DNA of 64,000 nucleotides, taken from the NCBI GenBank assembly GCA_965238305.1, contig CBDEHK010000001.1, positions 682,001 through 746,000 of the forward strand, in the 5' to 3' direction. The notes under the pieces are model-generated. The model had not been told where the DNA came from. It ran no database searches and saw nothing but the letters and a program-made list of their open reading frames with translations. Source of the stretch: CBDCGJ01 sp965238305. GTDB lineage: Bacteria; Pseudomonadota; Alphaproteobacteria; GCA-2731375. Of the stretch, positions 7,620 through 16,748 are shown piece by piece (positions within the stretch are counted from its first letter, which is position 1; every line of letters begins with the position of its first letter). Position numbers and translations under genes: made by a program.

Positions 7620-8930
7620 CTATAGAATAAACTTCGACAGGTCGGCATTCTGGGTCAATTCACCGATATGGTCCTGGACATATTTGGCATCGACGGTAAT
7701 GGTATCGCCTGGCCGGTCGGTAGCGGTAAAGCTGATTTCTTCGAGAATTTTTTCCAAAATCGTATGCAGCCGGCGGGCGCCGATATTTTCCACATTCGCA
7801 TTCACCTCGGTCGACATCCGGGCCACCGCATCAATGGCATCGTCAGTGAAATCCAGGGTGACGCTTTCGGTACCCATCAAGGCGACATATTGTTTGATCA
7901 AACTGGCTTCCGGCTCCAACAAGATGCGCCGGAAATCTTCTTCCGTCAGCGGCTGCAATTCAACCCGGATAGGTAAGCGGCCTTGCAGTTCCGGCAGCAG
8001 GTCCGATGGCTTCGCCAGATGAAACGCGCCTGAGGCGATGAACAGAACATGGTCGGTCTTGATCGGGCCGTGTTTGGTTGAGACCACGGTACCTTCGATC
8101 AATGGCAGCAAATCGCGCTGCACCCCTTCGCGGGATACGTCGCCGCCATGGCGGTCGGAGCGGGTCGTGATCTTGTCAATTTCATCAAGGAAGACAATAC
8201 CGTTTTCTTCCACCGCCTGCAGGGCGTCGCGGACAATTTGTTCGTCGTCCAGCAGCTTGTCGCTTTCTTCGATCATCAAGGCATCATAACTTTCCGCCAC
8301 CGATAGTTTCCGCCGTTTTTTCTGTTCGCCGAAGGCTTTGCCGAAGACATCGTTCAGGTTCAGCATGCCCATTTGCGCGCCGGGCATCCCGGGCACGTCA
8401 AAAGTTGGCAGGCCGCCACCGCCGGATTGTGCCAGATCGAGTTCGATTTCCTTTTCCGCCAACTCCCCGTCGCGCAATTTGCGGCGGAAACTGTCGCGGG
8501 TCCCGGCACTGGAATTTTCCCCGACCAGGGCATCCAGCACCCGTTCTTCCGCGTTCAGTTCGGCCCGCGTGGCGACGTCTTCGCGTTTTTGTTCCTGGAT
8601 CATCGAAATGGCGATTTCGACCAGATCGCGTATGATTTGCTCGACATCGCGACCGACATAACCAACCTCGGTAAACTTGGTCGCCTCAACTTTGATAAAG
8701 GGCGCTTTGGCCAGCCTGGCCAGGCGGCGGGAGATTTCGGTTTTGCCGACGCCGGTCGGGCCGATCATCAGGATGTTTTTTGGCAGCACCTCGTCGCGTA
8801 AATTGTCGTCCAGCTGCATGCGGCGCCAGCGGTTACGCAAGGCGATGGCGACGGCGCGTTTGGCGTCCCCCTGGCCAATGATATAGCGGTCAAGTTCGGA
8901 AACAATCTCGCGCGGAGAAAATTCGGTCAT
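7620..8930 (-). CDS. hslU: HslU, ATPase subunit of the HslUV protease
   Basis: 436-residue AAA+ unfoldase that feeds proteins into HslV. Walker A is GPTGVGKT at residues 57-64 and Walker B is IVFLDEIDKI near 248-258. The pore loop GYVGRDVE, the I-domain between the Walker motifs (including the GGGGLPTFDVPG region) and the arginine-finger region GRLPIRVEL are all present. The C-terminus DLSKFIL is the tail that inserts into HslV to activate it. The start ATG overlaps the hslV stop (ATGA at 8927-8930), so the pair is translationally coupled. Confidence 0.98.
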   Translation of the reverse strand: MTEFSPREIVSELDRYIIGQGDAKRAVAIALRNRWRRMQLDDNLRDEVLPKNILMIGPTGVGKTEISRRLARLAKAPFIKVEATKFTEVGYVGRDVEQIIRDLVEIAISMIQEQKREDVATRAELNAEERVLDALVGENSSAGTRDSFRRKLRDGELAEKEIELDLAQSGGGGLPTFDVPGMPGAQMGMLNLNDVFGKAFGEQKKRRKLSVAESYDALMIEESDKLLDDEQIVRDALQAVEENGIVFLDEIDKITTRSDRHGGDVSREGVQRDLLPLIEGTVVSTKHGPIKTDHVLFIASGAFHLAKPSDLLPELQGRLPIRVELQPLTEEDFRRILLEPEASLIKQYVALMGTESVTLDFTDDAIDAVARMSTEVNANVENIGARRLHTILEKILEEISFTATDRPGDTITVDAKYVQDHIGELTQNADLSKFIL

Positions 8931-9487
8931 GTTTTAATCGTTTCTAACGTCAAGTTGGTGTTGGTGTAAATGCAGATATCGGCGGCGATGCCCATGGCTT
9001 TCCGGGCAATCGCCTCGGCTTCCATGTCGTCCCGGTCGGCCAGGGCCTTGGCCGCCGCCAGCGCGAAGGAGCCGCCGGAGCCGATGCCGATCAGGCCATC
9101 TTCGGGCTCCAGCACATCGCCGGTTCCGGTCAGCACCAGGCTGACGGAGGCATCGGCTACCGCCATCATCGCTTCCAAGCGGCGCAAGTAGCGGTCGGTG
9201 CGCCAATCTTTCGCCATTTCCACCGCCGCCCGGGTCAGATTGCCCGGATGTTGTTCCAGTTTCGCTTCCAGACGCTCAAACAGCGTGAAAGCATCGGCGG
9301 TGGCGCCGGCAAAACCGGCAATAATATCGCCATTGGCCAAGCGGCGGACCTTGCGGGCATTGGCCTTGATCACGGTTTGTCCCAGGGTGACCTGGCCGTC
9401 GCCGGCAATCACCACATCCTTGCCCTTGCGCACCGATATGATTGTGGTGCCGTGCCAGCTTTCCATTTCTTTCTCGCTTTCGCTCAT
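8927..9487 (-). CDS. hslV: HslV, proteolytic subunit of the HslUV protease
   Basis: Threonine protease of the proteasome-beta type. I place the start at 9487 (MSESEKEMESWHG), giving 186 residues. A longer frame to 9550 adds a non-conserved leader that runs into the hisB promoter region. The short propeptide precedes the catalytic Thr of GTTIISVRKG. GDGQVTLGQTV, GFAGATADAFTLFERLE and GIGSGGSFALAAA match the family. It forms a dodecamer capped by HslU. It is divergent from hisB, an arrangement conserved in many Alphaproteobacteria. Confidence 0.96.
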   Translation of the reverse strand: MSESEKEMESWHGTTIISVRKGKDVVIAGDGQVTLGQTVIKANARKVRRLANGDIIAGFAGATADAFTLFERLEAKLEQHPGNLTRAAVEMAKDWRTDRYLRRLEAMMAVADASVSLVLTGTGDVLEPEDGLIGIGSGGSFALAAAKALADRDDMEAEAIARKAMGIAADICIYTNTNLTLETIKT

Positions 9488-9630
9488 GCGCAATAGTTTC
9501 CCGCGGCTCGTTCGATCTCCCCCATTTAAGCCAATTTCGCTTCGGGTCAAGCTCTTTAACGGCCACGATCCCCGCTGGCACTTTTTTGCCGCGCCTGCTA
9601 TACCCTGGCCCGCGAGGTAAGTTCTTGAAT

Positions 9631-10245
9631 ATGGCGAGTAATATCATGCGGCAAGCGAGTGTCGAGCGGAAAACCAACGAGACCAGCGTCGAAGTTGAAA
9701 TCAACCTGGATGGCAGCGGGAAGTATGATGTCGAGACCGGCATCGGGTTCTTGGATCATATGCTGGAACAGCTCGCCCGTCACGGTTTGTTCGATTTGAC
9801 GGTGAAGGCGAAGGGCGATCTGCATATCGATTTTCACCACACCACCGAAGATGTCGGCATTGTCATCGGCGAAGCGGTCGCCAAGGCCTTGGGCGACCGC
9901 AAGGGCATCACCCGCTATGGCGCTTCGCTGGTGCCGATGGATGAAACCCTAAGCCGGGTCACCTTGGATTTATCGAACCGGCCTTATTTGATTTGGAAAG
10001 TTTCGTTTTCGAAACCAAAACTGGGCGAGATGGACACGGAATTGTTCCGCGAGTGGTTCCAGGCTTTTGCCCAGGCCGCCGGCATCACCCTGCATGTCGA
10101 CAATCTTTATGGTGAGAACAATCATCATATCGTCGAAAGTTGTTATAAAGCCTTGGCCCGGGCCCTGCGGCAAGCAGTGGAAATCGATCCGCGCAAGGCC
10201 GATCAGGTGCCGTCGACCAAGGGCGTGCTTGGCGGCTCGCTATAG
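9631..10245 (+). CDS. hisB: Imidazoleglycerol-phosphate dehydratase HisB
   Basis: Sixth step of histidine synthesis, converting imidazole glycerol phosphate to imidazole acetol phosphate. 204 residues: the monofunctional, non-fused form. Manganese-binding motifs DFHHTTEDVGI and ENNHHIVESCYKALARAL are intact, and the C-terminus PSTKGVLGGSL is typical. The ATG at 9631 (MASNIMRQ) is preceded by GAGGTAAG. An ATG at 9646 is an alternative, and a frame open back to 9442 overlaps hslV and is not conserved. First gene of the his cluster running to 13732. Confidence 0.97.
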   Translation: MASNIMRQASVERKTNETSVEVEINLDGSGKYDVETGIGFLDHMLEQLARHGLFDLTVKAKGDLHIDFHHTTEDVGIVIGEAVAKALGDRKGITRYGASLVPMDETLSRVTLDLSNRPYLIWKVSFSKPKLGEMDTELFREWFQAFAQAAGITLHVDNLYGENNHHIVESCYKALARALRQAVEIDPRKADQVPSTKGVLGGSL

Positions 10246-10254
10246 AGAGCGAAG

Positions 10255-10728
10255 ATGTATCGCATATTTACCCTTCATCGCCCGATGGGCGGCAAACTGG
10301 ATGAGACGGTTTTCATCAAAGAAGGCATCGCCTGGTGGGCGTTGTTGTTCGGACCCTTGTGGTTTCTGTATCACCGCCTATGGCTGCTGACGGCGGCGTA
10401 TTTTGCTCTGCTCATTGCCTTGGCCGGCGCCATGACAATGTTCGGCTTGCACGAAATAGCGCAATCGGTGATCGAGCTAATTGTCGCCGCGGCGATCGCC
10501 GCGGCCGCCAATGATTTGCGGCGCTGGCATCTGGAGCGGCGGGGTTATGAGTTTGTCGATCTGATGGGCGCGCCGAATTTGGCGCTGGCGGAAGAGATCT
10601 ATTTTAGGCGCCGTGGGGCCGAGTTGGCGCCGTCGGAGGCGCCGACGGGCCCGCCCGCCATTCGACATCCGGGTCGCCGCCGCCACGCCCTGACCCCCTT
10701 TGCCTCGGGATCAATGGGGCCGTCATGA
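10255..10728 (+). CDS. DUF2628 domain-containing membrane protein
   Basis: 157 residues. GIAWWALLFGPLWFLYHRLW marks DUF2628, a small family with two or three membrane segments (about 26-45, 48-68 and 70-88) and a charged cytoplasmic tail. Its function is unknown, yet it is often embedded between hisB and hisH in Alphaproteobacteria, as here. It starts 9 bases after hisB and its stop overlaps the hisH start by four bases, so it is cotranscribed and coupled. The last 40 residues are Pro/Arg-rich and probably disordered. Confidence 0.82.
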   Translation: MYRIFTLHRPMGGKLDETVFIKEGIAWWALLFGPLWFLYHRLWLLTAAYFALLIALAGAMTMFGLHEIAQSVIELIVAAAIAAAANDLRRWHLERRGYEFVDLMGAPNLALAEEIYFRRRGAELAPSEAPTGPPAIRHPGRRRHALTPFASGSMGPS

Positions 10729-11360
10729 GGGTCGCCATCATTGACTATCAGTCCGGCAACCTGCGGTCGGCGCAAAAATCCTTTGAACGCGCGGCTGCAA
10801 CGCTTACCAGCCGCCAGGAAATCATCGTCACTGCCGACCCTGAAATTGTCGCCAGTGCCGACCGCGTGGTCCTGCCGGGTGTCGGTGCTTTTGCCGATTG
10901 CCGCCACGGCGTGGCGCCGATGCTGGCGGCCCTGGAAGAAGCCGTTATCAGGCGCGGCAAACCGTTCCTGGGGATTTGCGTCGGCATGCAATTGATGGCC
11001 AGCCGGGGCCTGGAACATGAAACCGTCGAAGGTTTCAATTGGCTGGCCGGCGACGTCCGGGGGATGACGCCGGGCGATACCAGCCTGAAAATCCCGCATA
11101 TGGGTTGGAACCAATTAATCAAACCGGACGACGGCCATCCGGTGTTGGCCGGTATCGAAACCGGCGCCTATGTCTATTTTGTCCATTCTTATGCCTTTTT
11201 TCCGACCGATCAATCGAGTATCAAGGCGACGGTGGACTATGGTGGTCCGGTCAGCGCGGTGGTGGGCCGCGATAATCTGGTCGGGACACAATTTCATCCG
11301 GAAAAAAGTCAACAAATTGGCCTGCAGCTGATTAGCAATTTTCTGCAATGGTCACCCTAG
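10725..11360 (+). CDS. hisH: Imidazole glycerol phosphate synthase, glutaminase subunit HisH
   Basis: Class I glutamine amidotransferase that supplies ammonia to HisF. The catalytic Cys sits in FLGICVGMQLM (near residue 84), with His and Glu of the triad in GTQFHPEKSQ near the C-terminus. The oxyanion region PGVGAF is present. Length 211 is normal. Its ATG overlaps the DUF2628 stop. Confidence 0.97.
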   Translation: MRVAIIDYQSGNLRSAQKSFERAAATLTSRQEIIVTADPEIVASADRVVLPGVGAFADCRHGVAPMLAALEEAVIRRGKPFLGICVGMQLMASRGLEHETVEGFNWLAGDVRGMTPGDTSLKIPHMGWNQLIKPDDGHPVLAGIETGAYVYFVHSYAFFPTDQSSIKATVDYGGPVSAVVGRDNLVGTQFHPEKSQQIGLQLISNFLQWSP

Positions 11361-11376
11361 GAAGCAAAGCTTTGAT

Positions 11377-12102
11377 ATGAACATTTATCCAGCCATTGAT
11401 TTGAAGGACGGCGCTTGCGTCCGCCTACTGCAGGGCGAGATGGCGGCGGCCACCGTGTTCAATGACGATCCGGCAGCACAAGCCCGCAGTTTTCAGGCTG
11501 CCGGCTTCAAAAAGCTGCATTTGGTCGATCTAAATGGCGCTTTCGAAGGTAAAGCGGTCAATGACCGGGCGGTGCGGGCGATCTTAGCGGCGGTCAATAT
11601 GCCAGTGCAATTGGGTGGCGGGATTCGCCGTGAAAGCGATGTCGCCGGCTGGCTGGATGCCGGTGTCGACCGGGTCATCATTGGCACCATGGCCTTGCGC
11701 GACCCGGAATTAGCTTGCCAGCTTTGTAAAAAATATCCCGGCCGCATCGCCATCGGCATTGACGTCCGCGATGGCCTGGTTGCGGTCGAGGGTTGGGTTG
11801 AACAATCGGATAAACCGGCCCTGGAGCTGGCGCGCCATTTCGAAGACGTCGACGCCGCAGCGATTATTTATACCGACATCGCCCGCGACGGGGCGATGCG
11901 GGGGGTCAATGTCAGCGCCACCGCCGACTTTGCCGAAACTTTGAGCGTGCCGGTCATCGCCTCCGGCGGGGTCAGTAATTTGGCCGACTTGCGGGCCCTG
12001 CAAGCGGTCTCGGCAACGGGCATCGAAGGCGCGATCATTGGCCGGGCGCTTTATGACGGCAGCATCGATCCGGCGGCGGCGCTGGCTTTGGCGGCGGCGT
12101 AA
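11377..12102 (+). CDS. hisA: ProFAR isomerase HisA
   Basis: Phosphoribosylformimino-5-aminoimidazole carboxamide ribotide isomerase, an Amadori rearrangement in histidine synthesis. A 241-residue TIM barrel with the catalytic Asp in YPAIDLKDG (residue 8) and the second Asp in the AIGIDVRDG strand. Phosphate-binding GGGIRRESD and ASGGVSNLADL are present. A ribosome-binding site (AGGAAG) stands before the ATG. It sits between hisH and hisF. Confidence 0.97.
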   Translation: MNIYPAIDLKDGACVRLLQGEMAAATVFNDDPAAQARSFQAAGFKKLHLVDLNGAFEGKAVNDRAVRAILAAVNMPVQLGGGIRRESDVAGWLDAGVDRVIIGTMALRDPELACQLCKKYPGRIAIGIDVRDGLVAVEGWVEQSDKPALELARHFEDVDAAAIIYTDIARDGAMRGVNVSATADFAETLSVPVIASGGVSNLADLRALQAVSATGIEGAIIGRALYDGSIDPAAALALAAA

Positions 12103-12108
12103 CGGGCG

Positions 12109-12867
12109 ATGTTGACCAAGCGCATCATTCCTTGCCTTGACGTCAAAGACGGGCGCGTCGTCAAGGGGGTGAATTTTGTCGATCTGGTGGATGCCGGCGA
12201 TCCGGTCGAACAAGCCCGATTGTATGATTTGGCTGGCGCCGATGAATTATGTTTTCTCGATATCACCGCTTCGTCCGACAATCGTAACATCATCTTTGAA
12301 GTGGTGCAGGCGACGGCGGAGCAATGTTTCATGCCACTGACCGTTGGCGGTGGGGTGCGTGGCATTGAAGATGTGCGCAAGCTACTGCTGGCCGGGGCGG
12401 ATAAAGTCTCGGTCATGACGGCGGCGGTCGAGCGCCCGGAACTGGTCCGCGAAATGGCGCAGAAATTCGGCAGCCAATGCATCGTTGTGGCCATCGATGC
12501 GAAGAAAAATGCCGCCGGCAGCTTTGACGTCTTCACCCATGGCGGTCGCACCCCGACTGGCGTCGATGCGATTGCTTATGCGCAACAAGTGGTCGCCCTT
12601 GGGGCCGGCGAGATCCTGCTGACTTCAATGGACCGCGACGGCACCAAACAGGGCTTCGACCTTGAATTGACCCGCGCCATTAGCGACGCCGTCACGGTGC
12701 CGGTGATCGCGTCGGGCGGGGTCGGCACGCTGGATCACCTGGTTGAAGGGGTGGTTGAGGGCGCGGCGAGCGCGGTGCTGGCGGCATCGATATTTCATTT
12801 TGGTGAATTTACCATCCGGCAAGCCAAAGAACATATGCACGCCGCCGGTGTGGCGGTGCGGCTCTAG
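12109..12867 (+). CDS. hisF: Imidazole glycerol phosphate synthase, cyclase subunit HisF
   Basis: Joins ammonia from HisH to PRFAR, giving imidazole glycerol phosphate and AICAR. A 252-residue TIM barrel. Catalytic Asp11 is in IIPCLDVKDGRVVKG, and the second catalytic Asp (about 130) is in VVAIDAKKN. GGGVRGIEDV and ASGGVGTLDHL bind phosphate. It starts 6 bases after hisA. One TGACGTCA octamer (12138-12145) lies in the CLDVKD codons. Confidence 0.98.
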   Translation: MLTKRIIPCLDVKDGRVVKGVNFVDLVDAGDPVEQARLYDLAGADELCFLDITASSDNRNIIFEVVQATAEQCFMPLTVGGGVRGIEDVRKLLLAGADKVSVMTAAVERPELVREMAQKFGSQCIVVAIDAKKNAAGSFDVFTHGGRTPTGVDAIAYAQQVVALGAGEILLTSMDRDGTKQGFDLELTRAISDAVTVPVIASGGVGTLDHLVEGVVEGAASAVLAASIFHFGEFTIRQAKEHMHAAGVAVRL

Positions 12868-12879
12868 CGGGAGGCGATC

Positions 12880-13407
12880 ATGCGGACACTTTTTTTACTC
12901 AGACACGCAAAATCGGCCTGGGACCAGCCGGAGCTCAGTGACCATGACCGGATATTGAACGATCGCGGCCGCTGGTCGGCCCCGGTGATCGGCCGTTTTT
13001 TGCAAGAACAAGCAGTTCAGCTGGATTTGGCACTCTGTTCGTCGGCTTTGCGGGCTCGGCAGACCTGGGACCTGGTCTCGAAGGAGCTGGCCGCGCCACC
13101 GCCGGTTAGCGTTGAGCAGCGGTTATATTTGTGCGGTGTGGAGAATATGGCGATGCGCTTGCGCGAGCTGGAGGCGGCGCAGAAAACCGTCATCCTAATC
13201 GCGCATAACCCGGATTTGCAGATCCTGACCGTGTCGTTGACTGCCGATCGCGGTAGCCCGATGGCGGCCCGGGCGCGGCATAAATTCCCCACTGCCGGGC
13301 TGGCGCGACTGGACCTGAATATCGACAGCTGGGCTGATCTGCAGCCCGATTGCGGCAACTTGGTATCTTTCGAGTCGCCCAAAAGACTGGCCTATCAACC
13401 CGACTGA
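12880..13407 (+). CDS. SixA-like histidine phosphatase family protein
   Basis: 175 residues of the branch-1 histidine phosphatase superfamily. The phospho-accepting His is in LLRHAKSAW (H9), and later motifs CSSALRARQTW and IAHNPDLQ are in place. Closest in style to SixA, which dephosphorylates phosphohistidine on HPt domains in E. coli, though small-molecule phosphatases share the fold. It sits inside the his cluster, 12 bases after hisF and 22 before hisE. A phosphohistidine-signalling role or a housekeeping phosphate role in histidine synthesis are both possible; the sequence does not decide. Confidence 0.85.
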   Translation: MRTLFLLRHAKSAWDQPELSDHDRILNDRGRWSAPVIGRFLQEQAVQLDLALCSSALRARQTWDLVSKELAAPPPVSVEQRLYLCGVENMAMRLRELEAAQKTVILIAHNPDLQILTVSLTADRGSPMAARARHKFPTAGLARLDLNIDSWADLQPDCGNLVSFESPKRLAYQPD

Positions 13408-13429
13408 CAACGTTCGACGGAGACGAAAA

Positions 13430-13732
13430 ATGAGCGACAGCGCCATTTTAGAAGAATTGTTTAAGGTTATCGAAAGCCGCAAGGGGGCCGACCCGAAAAG
13501 TTCCTATACGGCCCGGCTATTTGCCAAAGGACCGGCAAAGATCGCGCAAAAAGTCGGCGAAGAAGCGGTTGAAACCGTGATCGCCGGGCTTACGGATGAT
13601 CATCGCGAACTGGTCTATGAAAGCGCTGATTTGCTTTATCATTTGTTGGTTTTGTGGGCCGACAAGGGGGTCGATCCACAGGATGTCTATGACGAATTAC
13701 GCCAGCGCCGTGCCGCTATGGCGACAGAATAA
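13430..13732 (+). CDS. hisE: Phosphoribosyl-ATP diphosphatase HisE
   Basis: Second step of histidine synthesis, cleaving PR-ATP to PR-AMP and pyrophosphate. The 100-residue all-alpha MazG-like protein has the conserved acidic metal-binding helices (QKVGEEAVETVIA and ESADLLYHLLVL). It is separate from HisI, as in many Alphaproteobacteria. RBS GGAGACGA precedes the ATG. hisI, hisG and hisD are not in this window. Confidence 0.96.
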   Translation: MSDSAILEELFKVIESRKGADPKSSYTARLFAKGPAKIAQKVGEEAVETVIAGLTDDHRELVYESADLLYHLLVLWADKGVDPQDVYDELRQRRAAMATE

Positions 13733-13747
13733 CCGGGAGAAATACGA

Positions 13748-14113
13748 ATGGCTTATGACGACAGCAATATATTTGCCAAAATCTTGCGCGGTGAAATTCC
13801 CTGCAACAAAGTCTATGAGAACGACCATGCCCTGGCTTTTCGCGACATTAATCCGCTGATGCCGGTGCATGTACTGGTAATCCCCAAAGGGGCTTATGAA
13901 AATATGGACGATTTCAGTCTGTGGGCCAGCGATGCGGAAATGGCCGGATTCACCAAGGCCATAGGCGCGACGGCGCGTCTGGTTGAAGTGGAAGAAAGCG
14001 GTTATCGGCTGGTTTCCAACAATGGCGCCGATGCCCATCAGGAAGTTCCGCATCTGCACGTTCATATCTTCGGCGGCCGCAGGATAATGGGCCGCATGAT
14101 CAAGGGCGATTAA
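13748..14113 (+). CDS. HIT family (HINT-type) nucleotide-binding protein
   Basis: 121 residues. The histidine triad is HLHVH within QEVPHLHVHIFGG near residue 105, and IFAKILRGEIPCNKVYE at the N-terminus is the HINT-branch signature. Relatives hydrolyse purine nucleoside phosphoramidates. It follows hisE by 15 bases, a conserved neighbour pair in Alphaproteobacteria, and closes this operon. Physiological substrate unknown. Confidence 0.92.
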   Translation: MAYDDSNIFAKILRGEIPCNKVYENDHALAFRDINPLMPVHVLVIPKGAYENMDDFSLWASDAEMAGFTKAIGATARLVEVEESGYRLVSNNGADAHQEVPHLHVHIFGGRRIMGRMIKGD

Positions 14114-14252
14114 CCGATACCTCAAACTCATATTTTGGCGGTTTAGTTGAATCGTCCACTGTTGTGGTGCGATCCTTGCTCGAGATAACGTGAATTTCAT
14201 CGTTTGTGTCGTTTTGACACAGAATAACGGCCGCTATGTGAGGATCATCCCC

Positions 14253-16748
14253 GTGAGACACATCTTTCGCTTTTTAAACATCATTGTTCTATGTGCATTG
14301 GCACCATATTCGTTCGAAGTTGCCGCCCAAGGGGCCAATCCGGGCGCCAATGGCAAGGGGCGGTTATTTGTTAACGCGGATGCCGAAGCCAGTGTCGAGG
14401 CCGGGGTTAAAGCCGTGCGGATCAATTTTGGCTTGTTACGATCCGGTCGGTTGCAGTTTGATCTGCTCGATGGCCTTAGCGTCGATGGGGTGCGGGACCG
14501 GGATTTGGCGATGGGGCCGGGCCGCCGGGCCTGGGTCGGTCACGTCAATGGTTCCTCCGGCGATCGCATTGTCTTGGGGCAAAGCGGCGACGCTTTGACC
14601 GGTATCATCAATGTCGGTGACCGCAAGTTCCAACTCTTTTATATCGCCCAAGGCCTGCACGGCATCCGTGAAATCGGCCGCAGCCAACCTTTTCCAGGGG
14701 CCGCCCCGATCGCGGTCGCGCCGAGCTCGGAAGATACCGGTGGCGCTGGATCGACCAGCGAACCACAAACGGCTGGCGACGGCAATACAGTCATTGATGT
14801 TATTGTAGGATATACTGTTGCGTCTAAAAACCTCTGGGGCGGCACCAGCGGGATCGAAGCCCTTATTGTTACGGCGGTAGCGGAAACCAACGATGCTTAC
14901 GCCAACAGTAATATTCCGGTGACCATGCAATTGGTTCACACGATGGAACTTGTCGGTGCTGAGGGCGCTAATGAGTCCGATGATTTGAGTGCCTTTCGCT
15001 CGACGACGGACGGCAAATGGGATGAAATCCATGCGGCCCGGACCACTTATGGTGCCGATTTTGCGGTCCTGATCGAAGAAATGCCGATTTATTGCGGCAT
15101 TGCGTACGTGATGACCACGGCGTCCGACAGCTTCAAAACCAGCGCTTTCAGCGCCGTCGATAGTGGTTGTGCCACGGGTTATTTTTCCTTCGGCCATGAA
15201 ATCGGCCACAACCAAGGTTCGAACCATAATCCAGGCGATGGCGGCAGCCGGGTCTATACATTTTCGCAAGGCCATCGGGACCCTGGTGAAGTTTTCCGCA
15301 CCATCATGGCGTATAATTGCGACGGTAATTGTCCGCGGGTGCAGCATTTTTCCAATCCGAATGTGACTTATGCACAAACCGGTTTACCGACTGGCGTCAC
15401 CAACGTCTCCGACAATGCCCAGTCGATTACCTTGACGGCACCCACCGCTGCCGCTTGGTATAGCGCCGCCACGCCTGTGACCGCGCCGTTGGCGCCAACC
15501 GTTTTGTCGGCAAGCGCCACGTCCGACAGCACAATATACTTGGATTGGCTGGATAATTCGGACAACGAAAGCCAATTCCTCGTCGAGCGCTCGACGGATA
15601 ATATTAACTTCACACAGATCGCTACAACGGCTCCCGACGACAATGATTACGACGACAGCGGCTTAAGCGCGGCGACGATCTATTATTATCGGGTTTTTGC
15701 CTATAACAGCGGCGGCACTTCGGCGCCGACCAATACCGCTTCAGCGGAAACCGATCCGGCACCGGCTTATGTTGACCAATATGCGACCGGCGAACAAGCC
15801 GTGCACGGTCTCCTCAGCGGGACATATTTAGCGACACAAGCAGCTGATGACGATAACCAGCGGATTAGCGAAAGACATTCTGGCGGCAAGCCGCAAAATC
15901 GATATACCTGGCTTGAGCATCGCTGGACCTTCTCGGTTGCGGCCGGGACCGCGGTCAGCGCCCATATCGACGCCACGGCAAATCTGACCAGCGGCGAAAG
16001 CCTGCAATTCGCCTATTCCACGGATAATTCGAATTGGACCGATTTGGTTGCCATCCACGACAACAGTGATCAAAACATCGTCGTGCCATTGTCTTCTAAC
16101 ATCAGCGGCACGGTCTATCTGCGGGTTGCCGACGAGCAGCGACAAAGCGGTCTGCAAACCAGTTCTTACGTCGATGTCGATTTTTTGATGATCCGCACCG
16201 AGAACGGCAGCGTCAGCGGCACCGCACCCGATGCCCCGACAACGCTTGCGGTCACCGGTGTGACCTCCAGCTCCATTAGTTTATCCTGGATCGACAATGC
16301 GGGCGATGAAACCGGGTTCGAGCTGGAACGCTCGACGGACGGGACGAATTTCTCGATGGTCGCGACGATCCCGGCCAATGATGAAAGCTTTACCGATATC
16401 GGCCTGGCGGCCTCAGCAACCTATTATTACCGCCTGCGGGCCGTGAACGGGTCCGGGAATTCGGCTTATAGCGGCCCGGTTTCGGACACCACTCTGGCGC
16501 CCTCCGGCATCACCCTGAGCGCCAGCGGCACAAAAGTGAAAGGCGTGCACCATGGTCTGCTGTCCTGGGGCGGGGCGGCAGGTGATGATGTCGAAATCGA
16601 GCGTAACGGGCTTATTGTCGCGACGACCGCTAACGACGATTTTCATGATGACAATATCGGCAACAAGGGTAGTGGCAGCTATGGTTACCGGGTTTGCGAA
16701 ATACCACCGAGCAGCGTTTGCTCGGACTTAGTGCAGGTGAATTTCTAA
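14253..16748 (+). CDS. Secreted zinc metalloprotease with fibronectin type III domains
   Basis: 831 residues from the GTG at 14253, which follows AGGATC; the frame is open upstream to 14190, with another GTG at 14238. Residues 1-25 form a signal peptide (LNIIVLCALAPYSFEVAA). The zinc site HEIGHNQGSNH (His at 315) is the metzincin HExxHxxGxxH pattern, like reprolysin-type M12B peptidases; the region from about 180 to 405 is the catalytic domain. A Fn3 domain follows (about 415-505), then a beta-rich segment (about 510-645) without clear family, a second Fn3 domain (about 650-740) and a third Fn3-like C-terminal piece with two Cys. Likely exported to digest proteins; the target is unknown. It is tail-to-tail with the 2OG oxygenase, overlapping by four bases. 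Confidence 0.85.
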   Translation: MRHIFRFLNIIVLCALAPYSFEVAAQGANPGANGKGRLFVNADAEASVEAGVKAVRINFGLLRSGRLQFDLLDGLSVDGVRDRDLAMGPGRRAWVGHVNGSSGDRIVLGQSGDALTGIINVGDRKFQLFYIAQGLHGIREIGRSQPFPGAAPIAVAPSSEDTGGAGSTSEPQTAGDGNTVIDVIVGYTVASKNLWGGTSGIEALIVTAVAETNDAYANSNIPVTMQLVHTMELVGAEGANESDDLSAFRSTTDGKWDEIHAARTTYGADFAVLIEEMPIYCGIAYVMTTASDSFKTSAFSAVDSGCATGYFSFGHEIGHNQGSNHNPGDGGSRVYTFSQGHRDPGEVFRTIMAYNCDGNCPRVQHFSNPNVTYAQTGLPTGVTNVSDNAQSITLTAPTAAAWYSAATPVTAPLAPTVLSASATSDSTIYLDWLDNSDNESQFLVERSTDNINFTQIATTAPDDNDYDDSGLSAATIYYYRVFAYNSGGTSAPTNTASAETDPAPAYVDQYATGEQAVHGLLSGTYLATQAADDDNQRISERHSGGKPQNRYTWLEHRWTFSVAAGTAVSAHIDATANLTSGESLQFAYSTDNSNWTDLVAIHDNSDQNIVVPLSSNISGTVYLRVADEQRQSGLQTSSYVDVDFLMIRTENGSVSGTAPDAPTTLAVTGVTSSSISLSWIDNAGDETGFELERSTDGTNFSMVATIPANDESFTDIGLAASATYYYRLRAVNGSGNSAYSGPVSDTTLAPSGITLSASGTKVKGVHHGLLSWGGAAGDDVEIERNGLIVATTANDDFHDDNIGNKGSGSYGYRVCEIPPSSVCSDLVQVNF

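Noticed and set aside
14436..15377. 313-codon open frame on the minus strand
   Set aside because: Antisense to the secreted metalloprotease; the plus-strand product has signal peptide and zinc motif, the minus-strand one has nothing.
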